Below are positions 1 through 9,785 of a stretch of DNA of 64,000 nt, piece by piece (within the stretch, counting starts at the first letter, position 1; every line of letters begins with the position of its first letter). The translations under genes were made by a program, and so were the position numbers. The notes below the pieces were generated by a model. That model had not been told where the DNA came from. It did not search any database and was given only the letters and a program-made list of their open reading frames with translations. Origin of the DNA: Symsagittifera roscoffensis. Taxonomy: Eukaryota > Xenacoelomorpha > Acoela > Convolutidae. Location of the stretch: contig NC_087062.1 in NCBI RefSeq assembly GCF_963678635.1, positions 73,249,345 through 73,313,344 of the forward strand, read 5' to 3'.

Positions 1-1350
1 GTTGGACAAGTCAGGGCATCCCATACCAGGACACCCTGAGCTTCCGGTGGAGACGGCCGCTGAGATAAAAGTTTTGGCCAGGGGTGAGACCGTTCCGCTG
101 GATCTGCTAAACCGATCCAATCTGGTACAGCAAGAGCTTACCAGGTTGGATATAAACAGCATAGCCCTGCTAAATAGGACAGTGAACGTGGTGCCGGACG
201 CCATGGGGAAGCTCCATGACTTGCTAGATAGAGAAGTGGAGAGGCATGATCGTGAGTGGATAGAGGCTATGCATCGGTTGAAAATCACTGAGAGAATAAA
301 GAAAAAGCCAGTGACCATTCGCAGTCGAGGTGTTGAACGGGATTACCGGTCGATAGTGAACCAGCTGGTGAACTCGATGCCGAGGGGTGTCTTGTTGAGG
401 ACTTCGTTCACAGAACAAATGACATCGACCCAGGTCCAAGCCACTGAAGAAGTCAGAGTCAAGTCCAAATCCAGCGTCACGAGAAGAGTACATTTCACGA
501 ATGCAAGGGAAGAGTATGAGCCGAGCTCGGATTGTTCATCTAGGGACGAGACAATGTCCGGGGAGTCAGGCACCATCGAGTCCGTTCAAGACGACTTGTC
601 CGGGGAGACGATGTTAGGTCAACCAAGGGACAGAATGTTGTCCGGGGAGTCGGATTCAAAGCAACCAAGGGACAGAATTTTGTCCGGGGAGTCGAGAAAC
701 ATCACAGACAGATTGGAACATGATGATGTGGAATCCATCGGCTCAAGTGATCCAGGTAGAATACATCTGAGACTACTTCCGATTCTGATGTTTCGGATAT
801 TGCGATTCATTCCTTGTTGGTGGAATTGAAACAGCGCGGGCTGGACCGGGAAATGCATCAAGACCAGGACGGAGACAGGTACACCTCCGAGGAGGAGGGC
901 ACTGTAGTGGACAATGCCGCCGATGAGCTCGAACTGATAGCGGTGTCGAAACGCCCAACCAGATTACTACCACATGGTACGGTCGTCCATACCAACCTGG
1001 AGCCATCTGTGCAGGAAGCAACACCTTTGAAGAAGATATGGTGTGTCAAGTTGATTGATGATGCCCATGCCACGGAGGTAATAAGCGGACAATTGAACGT
1101 GGTAAAGACGTATCTGAAAGCCACATACCGGCTGTCGGATCTCCTCAGGGCTCAACAAAATTATTGAATGACGAGCACTCTGAAGAGATGGATCGAGAAT
1201 GGAGCACCTGACAAAGGAGATTTAGAGGAGGACAGCTATAAGATCTTGAAGCAATTTAACATGAAGAGAAAGGATTTGTTGTGTCTAAAAAAGACGGAAT
1301 CGTAGCCTGTAAACGCAAGGAAGAGGAAAAAGTCATTTATAAGTATAGTT
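1..1350 (+). pseudogene. Copy A: pol fragment, RNase H-integrase linker, truncated before integrase
   Basis: This is the 3' part of a Ty3/gypsy Pol chain, entered downstream of RNase H. The open frame 2-829 gives the linker region beginning with a DKSGHPIPGHPELP-type sequence. A frameshift near 770-830 moves coding to the frame of 814-1167, which contains the YRLSDLL motif, and the rest continues through 1168-1350 to a KRKEEEK motif. The same segments occur in copies C (15277-16625) and D (22215-23563), with only scattered differences, and share the same frameshift. Integrase should follow but is missing, because at about 1350 the sequence switches to the gag leader of copy B. No domain of known function is recognised in this linker. 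It is a decayed fragment. Confidence 0.85.
555..691 (+). repeat. Four polypurine-tract-like motifs at 42-bp spacing in copy A pol
   Basis: The 11-mer TGTCCGGGGAG starts at 555, 597, 639 and 681, exactly 42 bp apart, so each unit is 14 codons and encodes an LSGES-like peptide. The core matches the purine-rich motif that directly precedes LTR starts at 27266-27278 (-) and 47767-47779 (+). The array recurs at 15831-15967 and 22767-22903 with point changes. Confidence 0.85.
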
Positions 1351-1439
1351 CGAGTAGGCAAGGTCAAGTAAATTACTTTAAATTTATTTGCGGTGCGTTG
1401 TCGTTAATTTGTATGAATATTATTGTTAATTACAAAAAT

Positions 1440-3680
1440 ATGCAGCGTAGAGACTCGTTAGGATTGACGACCAGGATTCCCAGGCTGAGCACGGGAAGCA
1501 CGCGAAAGTTTAAAACTAGGCGTCGCCAATCTTCGTTTAGCAGCGTTTCCGACGTTTTTGCTGACAACGGAGCGACTAAAGGTCAAGCAGGTTTTTCAGT
1601 AAGTTGAATGAAACTGAGAAGCGAGAAAAACCTCGATGGCAATCAAGGGCGAATTGTTGAGGCCAGACCGGCGAGCGAAACGCTTATGGACCCCTTCGAG
1701 GAAGGGGAGCAAACGCTGATCCGACCCGACTATGAGCCAGGAAGTTGAAAGAACGGAGGAGGCCTCGGAGCGTTCCGAGGTTGAACCGCGGGAAGGAGTG
1801 TTGTTCAGGGGAATGTCCAGATCAGAGACTAAGAGTAACAAAGGGAGAAAAGAACAATCATCTCTAGTCAAGCCGAGCAAGAATGCGACGATGTCAAGTA
1901 TAAGTCCGAGTGAAGAACAAACGAGTTCGAAAGCCAAGAAAAGCTGGAAGTCTTTATACGAAGAGCGGTGGCGTCACTACAAACTGAAGGTTTATCTTCC
2001 ACTTATGACCATCCGGAGATAGCTCATCCGGAGGTGGACTTCACGTTGTGCCCAAGGAATGATAAGAGCAACAAAGCGTTGTCGAATTCGCCGACTAGGC
2101 CGATGTCTGATGGGATAACCGTAGGAGTGTCATCGACGTTCGACAGGTTGATGAGGTCGACGGGCACGCAGAATGGCAGCGCGTCATCAAGTACCAGGCT
2201 ACAACCCCAGTTGACCTCATCTTCTCTGGGCCTCACCCCGGTATCGGGGGCGGCTGGCGAGATGAGTGACATGTTTGCTGGCGTAATGACAAGCCTAGAA
2301 GAGATGCGACGGGACATGACTAAGAAAACAGATCGAGTCGAGGAGAGGGCTCACCAGAGTCAAGAGAAATTGCGAGACGAGCTAACAAACGTGAGGTCGC
2401 AGGCGTGAGTCGATCAGGCTCAATTGATTCGTAACACTGATCAATGCCTAGCGGAGAGCTTCGCTCAAGCAACCAAGTGTCAGAGAAAAGAGAAGTTAGG
2501 ATGACAAGAGAGATCGAGCGATTGCTGAACGATCACGACAATACCTATGCTCATACGATTACTAGCCTGGAAAAAAGGTTGGATGCCAAATCTGACCTGA
2601 TGATGCGGAAGCTTGACGAGATCTTAAACGGGGTAATCGGGAGGAGCGTTCCGCCCCAAGGGAGCGCTCACGCTAGGCAAATGATGAAAACGGAGCACGC
2701 AGCTATGCCGGGGCCCAGCAAAGTTCGAGAACGAATTACGAATCTAACCCGGAGACGCGATTGCCCACTGTGTCACAAGTCAGATCAGTGCCAGATCTGA
2801 CTACAGTCTCGCAGGACACAACGATGTATGCTTCGATAATTGAGCCTCTGAATAGATCTCTTGAAACATTCATCACCAAGCTCTCGAAGTCAGCCGAGAG
2901 AGGAGAGAGGTCAAGGAGGATACTCAAAAAGCCGAAGTCATACAAGGACGAATCAGATGGCTGCATCGATACTTGGATAGAGGTGATGAAGTTACACTTT
3001 GAAGAAGAGAATCTCTCAAAGAAACAGGAAAGCAGCGCATTGACGAGCAACCTTGAGGGAACCGCCCTAAGTTGTGTAATGGCGAAAAAGACCAATGAAC
3101 GAGACAGCGCTCGCAAGATATTCGACATCTTGCTGAATCGTTTCGGCTCTGGTGTTAAAGGGCATCACGCTATGGTGAAGTTCGAGAAGAGGCGTCAAAG
3201 AGATGACCCACGCCCGATGATTTGCGTATGAAGTCTCGTAAGTACTTGCACATAAAACCGAGGGCGCAAAACCGTTACAGCAATTATGGCAACTACAGCG
3301 CAAGTAACAATGGCGCGATCTCCAGTTGGTATAGACCTCGTGACGACATGGATAAGAGGAGGTCATGTGCGAATTGTGGCTCGATGGACCACCATGTTTC
3401 CGCCTGTTCTACTTGCAAGCAAAACATGAAAGCGATAGATTACCTTCTCGATGACGTTGATGCGACCGACGAGGACCACGAAGAGTACGCGAGAGGACTC
3501 ATAATGAAGTATGGACCAAGGTGCTTCTTCTGCAATTTGGAGGGACACTTCAAGTCGGATTGCACTCAATTTTGGGATGCAGTGGCGGACGTGCAACATC
3601 CCCAACCTGAAGAAGCGCTTTCGGACGTCAAAGCCAGCCCAGCACGTCTGATGAACGAAGCTGAGTCTGGGAGAAAATAG
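1440..3680 (+). pseudogene. gag: Copy B gag (nucleocapsid with two CCHC knuckles), broken
   Basis: Gag would form the virus-like particle and bind element RNA. The first ATG is at 1440 (MQRRDS...RIPRLS), and an RIP-type N-terminal motif is also seen in the gags of F and G. Coding is spread over frames at 1440-1607, 1732-2022, 1968-2408, 2444-2800, 2761-3231 and 3222-3680. The conserved gag core (SDGCIDTWIEVMKLHFE) lies near 2950-3005. Two zinc knuckles of form CX2CX4HX4C are intact near 3367-3410 (CANCGSMDHHVSAC) and 3521-3562 (CFFCNLEGHFKSDC). A TGA at 2406 and a frame change near 2765-2800 are shared with copies C and D. A deletion near 3207 is specific to B. Confidence 0.85.
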
Positions 3681-3849
3681 AGGACACCGAGCACACTTAC
3701 GACTAAGAAAGTGAAGACCTTGCTTGATGAGGTGATAGCCTCGAGCCTGGAGGCAGAGTCGGCCCGCCCGCCTAAGGTGGTTATGCCTTAGCGGCCAGGA
3801 TAGCATTACAGAATGTCCAACAGGAGCTAGCCACGAAAGAAGTTGAGGA

Positions 3850-5254
3850 ATGAGTAAGGTAGGAACTAGAAAGCACAGTTCTTCGGGAAAAATTGAAATT
3901 CTGAGGAAAACAACGAAAGCAGAGGACAAACAGGAACCCATAAAAACAATACTAAAGCTAAATGTTACATCGGTTAAAACCTTTGGCATGACGAAAGATG
4001 GAACGAAGATAATGTCCATTGTTTCAGTCGCAGGACACCAGGTGGACAAGAACTTGAGTGAACCGTCCGAGATCACGCTGGTACACCTGGACATTTATGC
4101 GGACTACCTGATGTAGAAGGACACCAAGTTGGAACCCAGGGCAGAGCGAGCTGCTCACGACAGGAGGTCCAAAACTAATGAAAGTAGATGGACATTACAT
4201 CGCAATCCATAGCCCATATCCGATCCTGATGAATCCACGGCATTAACATCTACACGAAGGCTCACGAGACTGATGCAAGTGATCAAGTAGGCCGGATATA
4301 CGTTAGTCGAGAAGAGCTTAAGGTGCGACCAATCGGACATAAAGCCATGCTTGAGCAGGATGCAGTTCACATAGGTTGCGAAGCCGATCTGGCAGCAGAA
4401 GCGCTTTCTAGATGTGCAGGCCAGGCAGCTTTCAGTGAAAGGACTGTTAGACACAGGAGCAGTGGTCAGCGTCATGCCAGTCAGCACCTGGACTAATATG
4501 GGCATCGACAGGTCGGATTTGATACCGACAAACATCAGACTGGCAGCTGCCAATCAGGGAGCTATCCATATGACAGGACAGTCCCCGATTATATCATTGC
4601 AGCTTAGAGGAAGACATCTTTGGTTGAGCTTCCTGGTAGTGGAAAATTTGGATGAATCCGATCAATTCATCCTGGGGAGGGATTTTGTACGCAACTTTGA
4701 TGTCACGATTGACCTCAACGACGGATTGATCAGGATCAAAGACCCTGAGAGGAAGTATGAAAAGAAACTTCTTAATAAAATCTTAATTAACAAGGCAAAG
4801 GTGTCAACTTTTCTGGATCGATAAGTTAGATTGAAGCCAAACCAAGCCGTACTAGCGACGTTTAGGATGAGGAACTTGAAAGAACTCAGTAATAACAGAC
4901 AGATGTGTCTGGTATCAAATCCAAACAGTAAGAGCTCGGCTATTCTAGGAAGAAGTTTCTCACTCACTCAGAGCGGACTGTGTGTGAGTGTGTTGTTGAA
5001 CACAGAAGCAACCACAGTGACAATACAGAGGGGAAAGAAACTTGGCTACGCATTGTCTCTGAACACATACTTTCAGAGTGTGGAGAACTTGAGAAAGTTT
5101 TATGTAACTAAATGTCCCTTGCACGCGAACCAAAAATGTTAACTGAAGAGAAGAAATGAATTGAAATCTTCTAAGAAATTGTTTTCAATGAACTCGGAAA
5201 CAGACGATGGGTTGCCTAATTGTTCGAATTTTCCCGAGAGACCAACAGAAACAG
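3850..5254 (+). pseudogene. Copy B retropepsin-type protease region
   Basis: The aspartic protease would cut the Gag-Pol chain and act as a homodimer. The catalytic DTGA is at 4450-4461 within LLDTGAVVSVMP, and the LGRDF motif typical of this family follows near 4672-4686. The frame 4414-4824 ends at a TAA where copy C has AAA (lysine), and coding resumes at 4831-5142. The upstream segment 3850-4116 matches the gag-protease spacer of the other copies. Coding is lost by 5254, where the copy breaks. Confidence 0.85.
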
Positions 5255-5798
5255 AATTCAGAAACACAAAAACACAAAAACTGAAAGCGCAGAGTCAGTG
5301 TCGCAGGAGGAGTTGATAGGACATTGGCAAACAGCCGAAAGACAAGATGCAAAAAGAAGAAAAACTAGAAGAATTTAGAAGTTTTGGAACTTCTAAACGA
5401 CGAAAACAAAGAGTGAACAAGGAAGTACACAAAGAAGCAACAAAAGAGAAGATGTTAAAACGCAGAATTAGTTATGTGAGAAAATCTCAAATGGGAAACA
5501 AAGCATTAAGTTTGCAATTGCAACTGAAGAGAAAACATTTAGTTGAATTTTAAAAATTTAAGAATTTGTTGCATTTATAAATTTGCATTGTGATTTTAGT
5601 TAGTGGCTTTAGTAACACTTACTTTTTATTTAGAAAGGCTTCAGTGAAAAGTATATTAAATATTCCAGCCTGCATGATTGTTTTTAATCGACTAAGACGA
5701 CTGATCGCTTTGTGGTGATATGAAAGGCTTGGGTAATCTCTTGATTATTTCATTGTTCCTATTAACCACCGAGTTTCTTAATTTTAATATTCAGGACC
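5255..5798 (+). other. Unassigned sequence between copy B and the LTR of copy C
   Basis: This stretch matches no retroelement copy in the window. It is A-rich and contains a 68-codon lysine- and arginine-rich open frame at 5347-5553, plus an overlapping short frame near 5270-5370. Neither has a recognisable domain. It may be older host sequence into which C inserted, or part of another unrelated element. Confidence 0.4.
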
Positions 5799-6654
5799 TG
5801 TGCCATTCCGCCAGACTGGCACAATGCAATCTTCCGACACAACACGAACGTAGAATTAGAGGCCTTTATGGTTGGAAATTGTTGCAAAAGAGGGTCAGAA
5901 TATTCCGGGAATTTTAAATTTTCAAAATTTTTGAATTGTGACGTCACATTTCTGAGAAATGCGAAAACGACCATTTGGAGCCAAAAAGTGACAAAAAACA
6001 TAACAACAGCAAATATAGTGAGAAACAGTCGTACGAGAACGATATAAAACACGAAGCCTCTTTTTGTCACGATCACGCACGATAAGACATTTAGCGGAAG
6101 GAATAAGCGAGGAAGGAGGCTTCAGTGGGGAAGGAGTGAAAGAGCAGTACCCTCCCGTGCCATGAATTGGGAGAAATAACGACGTCCCCCCAGAGACAAT
6201 ATATAGTGATGGACTATAATGAACTGACTTTTTAGCTACTCTGATGTCTTTAAAAAAATTTGAATTAACACCGGTATTATTTGATATTTTGGAATATGAG
6301 TAGCTAGGAAGAGGAAAGGGTCAATCCATCTCCAATGGATTTAATATAGAACTGTCACCGAAAACATAGAAAAATAGAATATTCGAGCCGTGTTTTTAAT
6401 AGCAATCATGTAGGCTGAGGATCCGAGACCCAGCTATGTGGTTGTGTTCGCATGTTAACGAAAGCTGATTAAAAGTCGTTTGACTGATAGCCTGAAAATA
6501 GTAACTTTTTACTTAGCCCTAAACAAACCAGAAACTCAACTGGCTAGGTCGAGATGGTAAAAAACGACGCCTAGAACTAAGGTAACTGACGCCTGCCACT
6601 CGTCAATAGGTATTTTTCTACGTTCCGTCACTGTGTAGTATTTGGGCGAATACA
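5799..6654 (+). repeat. 5' LTR of copy C
   Basis: The LTR begins TGTGCCATTC and ends GAATACA, so it has TG...CA termini and is about 856 bp. The start resembles the starts of the G LTR (54112, minus) and the H LTR (47780), and a block with ACATTTCTGAGAAA is shared with G. The end is followed after 12 nt by a primer-binding site in the same arrangement as in E, F and G. Confidence 0.8.
6043..6049 (+). promoter_or_regulatory. TATA-like box in the copy C LTR
   Basis: TATAAAA lies 245 nt into the LTR, at a position similar to the TATAAAAT of the F LTR (54408, 212 nt in). It is a plausible pol II core promoter, but this is a motif call only. Confidence 0.45.
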
Positions 6655-6666
6655 TAGACGTTTTTA

Positions 6667-6681
6667 TGGCGCTCCTGGGTG
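6667..6681 (+). promoter_or_regulatory. Primer-binding site, copy C
   Basis: TGGCGCTCCTGGGTG begins 12 nt after the LTR end. It would pair with a tRNA 3' end reading CACCCAGGAGCGCCA. The same 15-mer, with at most one change, follows the 5' LTRs of E, F and G. The tRNA was not identified. Confidence 0.7.
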
Positions 6682-8448
6682 AGCCCGTTAAAGGCATAAG
6701 AACATCATGAGCAGCAAACGTTTCAGCGACGAACCCTCCGCTCCGGGCGTATGCCCGAATTAGAGGCCTTAATGACCTTTGTTGTACTAGGGGGAAGGTG
6801 CCGACCCTCCGCCTAGTACTATTTAGCTTTTTAACTTAGCTAAGACCGAAACTTCCGGGGGTCGGAGGGTTAGGTGGGAAGTCTAGAGCCTGCTTATACC
6901 ACGGTCCCGGGACCAAAAACAATTAAAGAGAAAGCGTAAGACCGAACAAAAATAGTTTATAATTAAGAAAAAGCCAAAAACAAATTTATCTGAAAAGAAA
7001 AAAGTACAAAAAACAGTACAAAATCCAAAAAAGACCAAAAACAATTTAAAAAAAACTTAAAGTGACAAATTATATGTTATTTCCGTACAAGATGAGATCT
7101 GAACTTCCTATTTGTTGTTGTTTCAGATTGATTTATATCATTTCTGATGGAAAGACTGAGAGTTTTGGTGGCGGGTTAGGTACCCTCCCTGGAGTGTTAT
7201 TTGAGTTTTTAAACACGTTAATGGTGATTTTGCCGGTTAAGGGTAGAGTGGGAAGCTGACCGACGTGTTCCAGACTCAACAAGGGCATCAAGAACAACAT
7301 TCACAACGATTTTTTGGTATCTTTGACACAATTTTACTATCGTTCAGGTACTATTTCATCAAAACTGAAGTGGTGGGGTGCACATTCGGCGCGGTCCGAT
7401 TGCACCCTCCATCGATTGCGATCTTCCGAGTTAAGGGTCTTAATTCGGGTATTTTGGTGCAAAAGAGGGTATAGTAAAATTGCGTAACGACTACAAATAG
7501 ATTATTATCAAAACTATATATTACTTATTTCCTATTTAGACCCGAGAAACACGCCAACTTTGTCGAAAAATACTGATTTTCGACCAAGCTGCCAAACCCC
7601 AAAATTTTAGATATTCGAGCTTTTCCGAACAGCAAAAAGCTTTTAGACAGGGATTTTTTACCTAGTTTGATCCCCCTAACTAAAGAAACCGCGAAGAAAA
7701 GGACCTAGCAGAAGTTAGAGAAAACAAAATTTTTCGATCAAAATTTTGATACCTGTTCGAATTTTGTCAATTAGTTTTGAGGATCGAGTTTTTGAGTTTT
7801 TAGAGTTAGAGAAACGAAATTTTCCGCGTTAGGAGCGTGCTAGCATAACGTGCTCGTTTGCCTGAGAGATTTTTGAGTAACCCTCGAAATAGCTCCGTAG
7901 ATAGAGCTAACGACTTAAAGATAGGAAAAGGAAAGAATTGGAGGGTCCAAATTGGATAGTTTTTGGCCAAATTTTTGTTTCCAAACCAACTTTGGTGCTT
8001 TTTTTGAATAATTCCAGTGCTTTACGGCGCTACTACGCTCCTTTCAGTTATTTTTAGGCACTTTTACCCAGAGTTGCGGAAAAAGTCCTTTAGAACCTAT
8101 ATAGGTGGTGAAAGAAGGCCAATTTGACGAACGCGTTTTTGTCAATTTCTCAAAGACTAGCCAATCGATTGGAATATTTTTGGTACTATAAGTCGACGTT
8201 TGTGACCATTTTTTTGAACTGCAATCATTTTTGGGTTGACAATCTCAGGAAAGAAAAATTTTTTTAGAATTTGTTGGTTCGGAGGGTCCAAATTTTAGGG
8301 AACCTTCCGAACGCCAGGAAACTTTTTTCGATCACTTTTTTATCCTACTGGGAAGGTTGACCGAGTCAGCCCACCTACTTTTAAGTCAATTAGACCGCAA
8401 TCGGCGGCTTCACAGCTGTAAAATAAAACGTTTTCTTGATTTTTGGGG

Positions 8449-8815
8449 AACCCTCCGAATTCAGTTGAGCCCCTTAGCAACCCTCCTTAGTGGAACTTTT
8501 CCACGAAACCCTCCGAAGAAGTTAAAACAACCCCCCACAGAGAATTCAGCTTGTTTTGACACTTTTTGAGACAAGTTGGAGACCGTCATAAGTGAGATTT
8601 GAAAAATTTGAAATTTTGAAGGAACCCTGCGAAGTAACCCTCCGGAGCGTGATAAGCCTCTTTTTGACCCTTCTTAGTGAGTTAAAGGGGACCCTCCGAA
8701 GTCCCTTGGGTGACTAGGGTACCCTCCGAAGTGACCCTCCGAAGTAGGCTCAGTGTCTTAACAACCCTCCGAAGTAACCCTCTGGAGTGACTTAAGCCCC
8801 TTAACAACCCTCCTT
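8449..8815 (+). repeat. Irregular ACCCTCCGAAGT repeats in the copy C leader
   Basis: About ten copies of ACCCTCC followed mostly by GAAGT occur with uneven spacing, the densest pairs near 8700-8790. A related CCCCTCCGGATT series occurs in the leader of element G (51085-52635). Confidence 0.7.
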
Positions 8816-9026
8816 ATTGAAAACTTAGGGGTACCTTCTGGGGCGATTTGAGCAACTAAAATATCCATTTAGAGTCAAAAAAAGGTCAACTACCAACAGG
8901 CATGCATATTAGGATTACAGGAGCCCATTTGACCCGGAAATTTGTGATCAACTTTGGATTCTAGATCGGGTCTATCAAAAGTACCCGAACCAAATTTTTT
9001 TTTCGATTGTTATTTTGGTTGTGTGG

Positions 9027-9325
9027 TTGCCTTGAGCTACTTAAGAGGAAAGCTCGGGCAGTCCGGGAACACATAAAAGAAGACCTTGGTGAGTGTATTA
9101 GGCAAAAACACACTCACTGGAGAAGAAAAATTGTTCCCTGCTCTCGTGCACTTAGGGCATTCCGGGTGTGGGAGAGCTTTTTCATAGACTTTAGAAATTT
9201 TCGAGCAGAGTTTGCCTTGAGCTACTTAGTAGGTTAGTAGGACAGCTCGGGCAATCGCAGGACACCTAAAAGGAGACCTCAGTGAGTGTATTAGACAAAT
9301 ATTTACTCACTTGAGAAGACAGTGT
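9027..9325 (+). repeat. Direct repeat, about 115-bp units 185 bp apart
   Basis: Two diverged units start at 9027 and 9212 with TTGCCTTGAGCTACTTA. Both continue through an AGCTCGGGCA block and a GAGTGTATTAG block to a CTCACT...GAGAAGA block. They lie just upstream of the gag exon of copy C. Confidence 0.75.
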
Positions 9326-9785
9326 CCTCGGCTTCGTTCTTTTGGAGTGTTCTTTTCTTTAAGACTAATTTTTTTTTATCAATTCCTGAATCATCACTGC
9401 TCTTTTACGAAAGGTTGTTTGTTTTTAACAAAGCAGTGATTTGATACGAGTGTGGCGGTAAAATTAATACTGACGAAAGGTCGCTGTCACCTGTAGAATG
9501 TTCTTATCTGATTATTAATTGTGTTTTGTGTATTTGTCGTATCTTGTGAAAATTTTGTGATACTGTTATACTTGATAACTGTGTGGAGTTAGCATTATCT
9601 TAATACTAAGCAATCTCTGTGCGTAACTTTAGCTGAGTCGCTAAAATCATCACCAAGAGACCCAAGGAATGTTTTTGTTATTGAAAAGGTCGAGTAGGCA
9701 AGGTCAAGTAAATTACTTTAAACTTATTTGCGGTACGTGTGCGTTGTCGTTAATTTGTACGAATATGATTGTTTATTACAAAAAC

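Larger units (their letters stand above)
1351..5254 (+). mobile_element. Copy B: truncated Ty3/gypsy element (gag and protease only)
   Basis: Copy B starts abruptly inside the gag leader, joined to the pol of copy A, and follows copies C (9691 onward) and D (16626 onward) closely until 5254. There it stops at a GAATTC and unrelated sequence begins. It therefore has gag, zinc knuckles and protease but no RT, RNase H or integrase, and no LTR of its own. Compared with D it has a deletion after the gag core near 3207. Confidence 0.85.
6682..9785 (+). other. Long 5' leader of copy C
   Basis: About 3.1 kb separate the PBS from the gag ATG at 9786, with only short frames. A box TAGCTTTTTAAC at 6824-6835 is shared with the leaders of E, F and G at nearly the same distance from the PBS. 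Repeated CCCTCCG motifs are concentrated at 8449-8815, and a direct repeat lies at 9027-9325. No structured RNA gene was recognised. Confidence 0.65.

Noticed and set aside
5347-5553. Host gene exon in the gap between B and C
   Set aside because: Short, lysine-rich, no domain, no visible splice structure; kept only as unassigned sequence.
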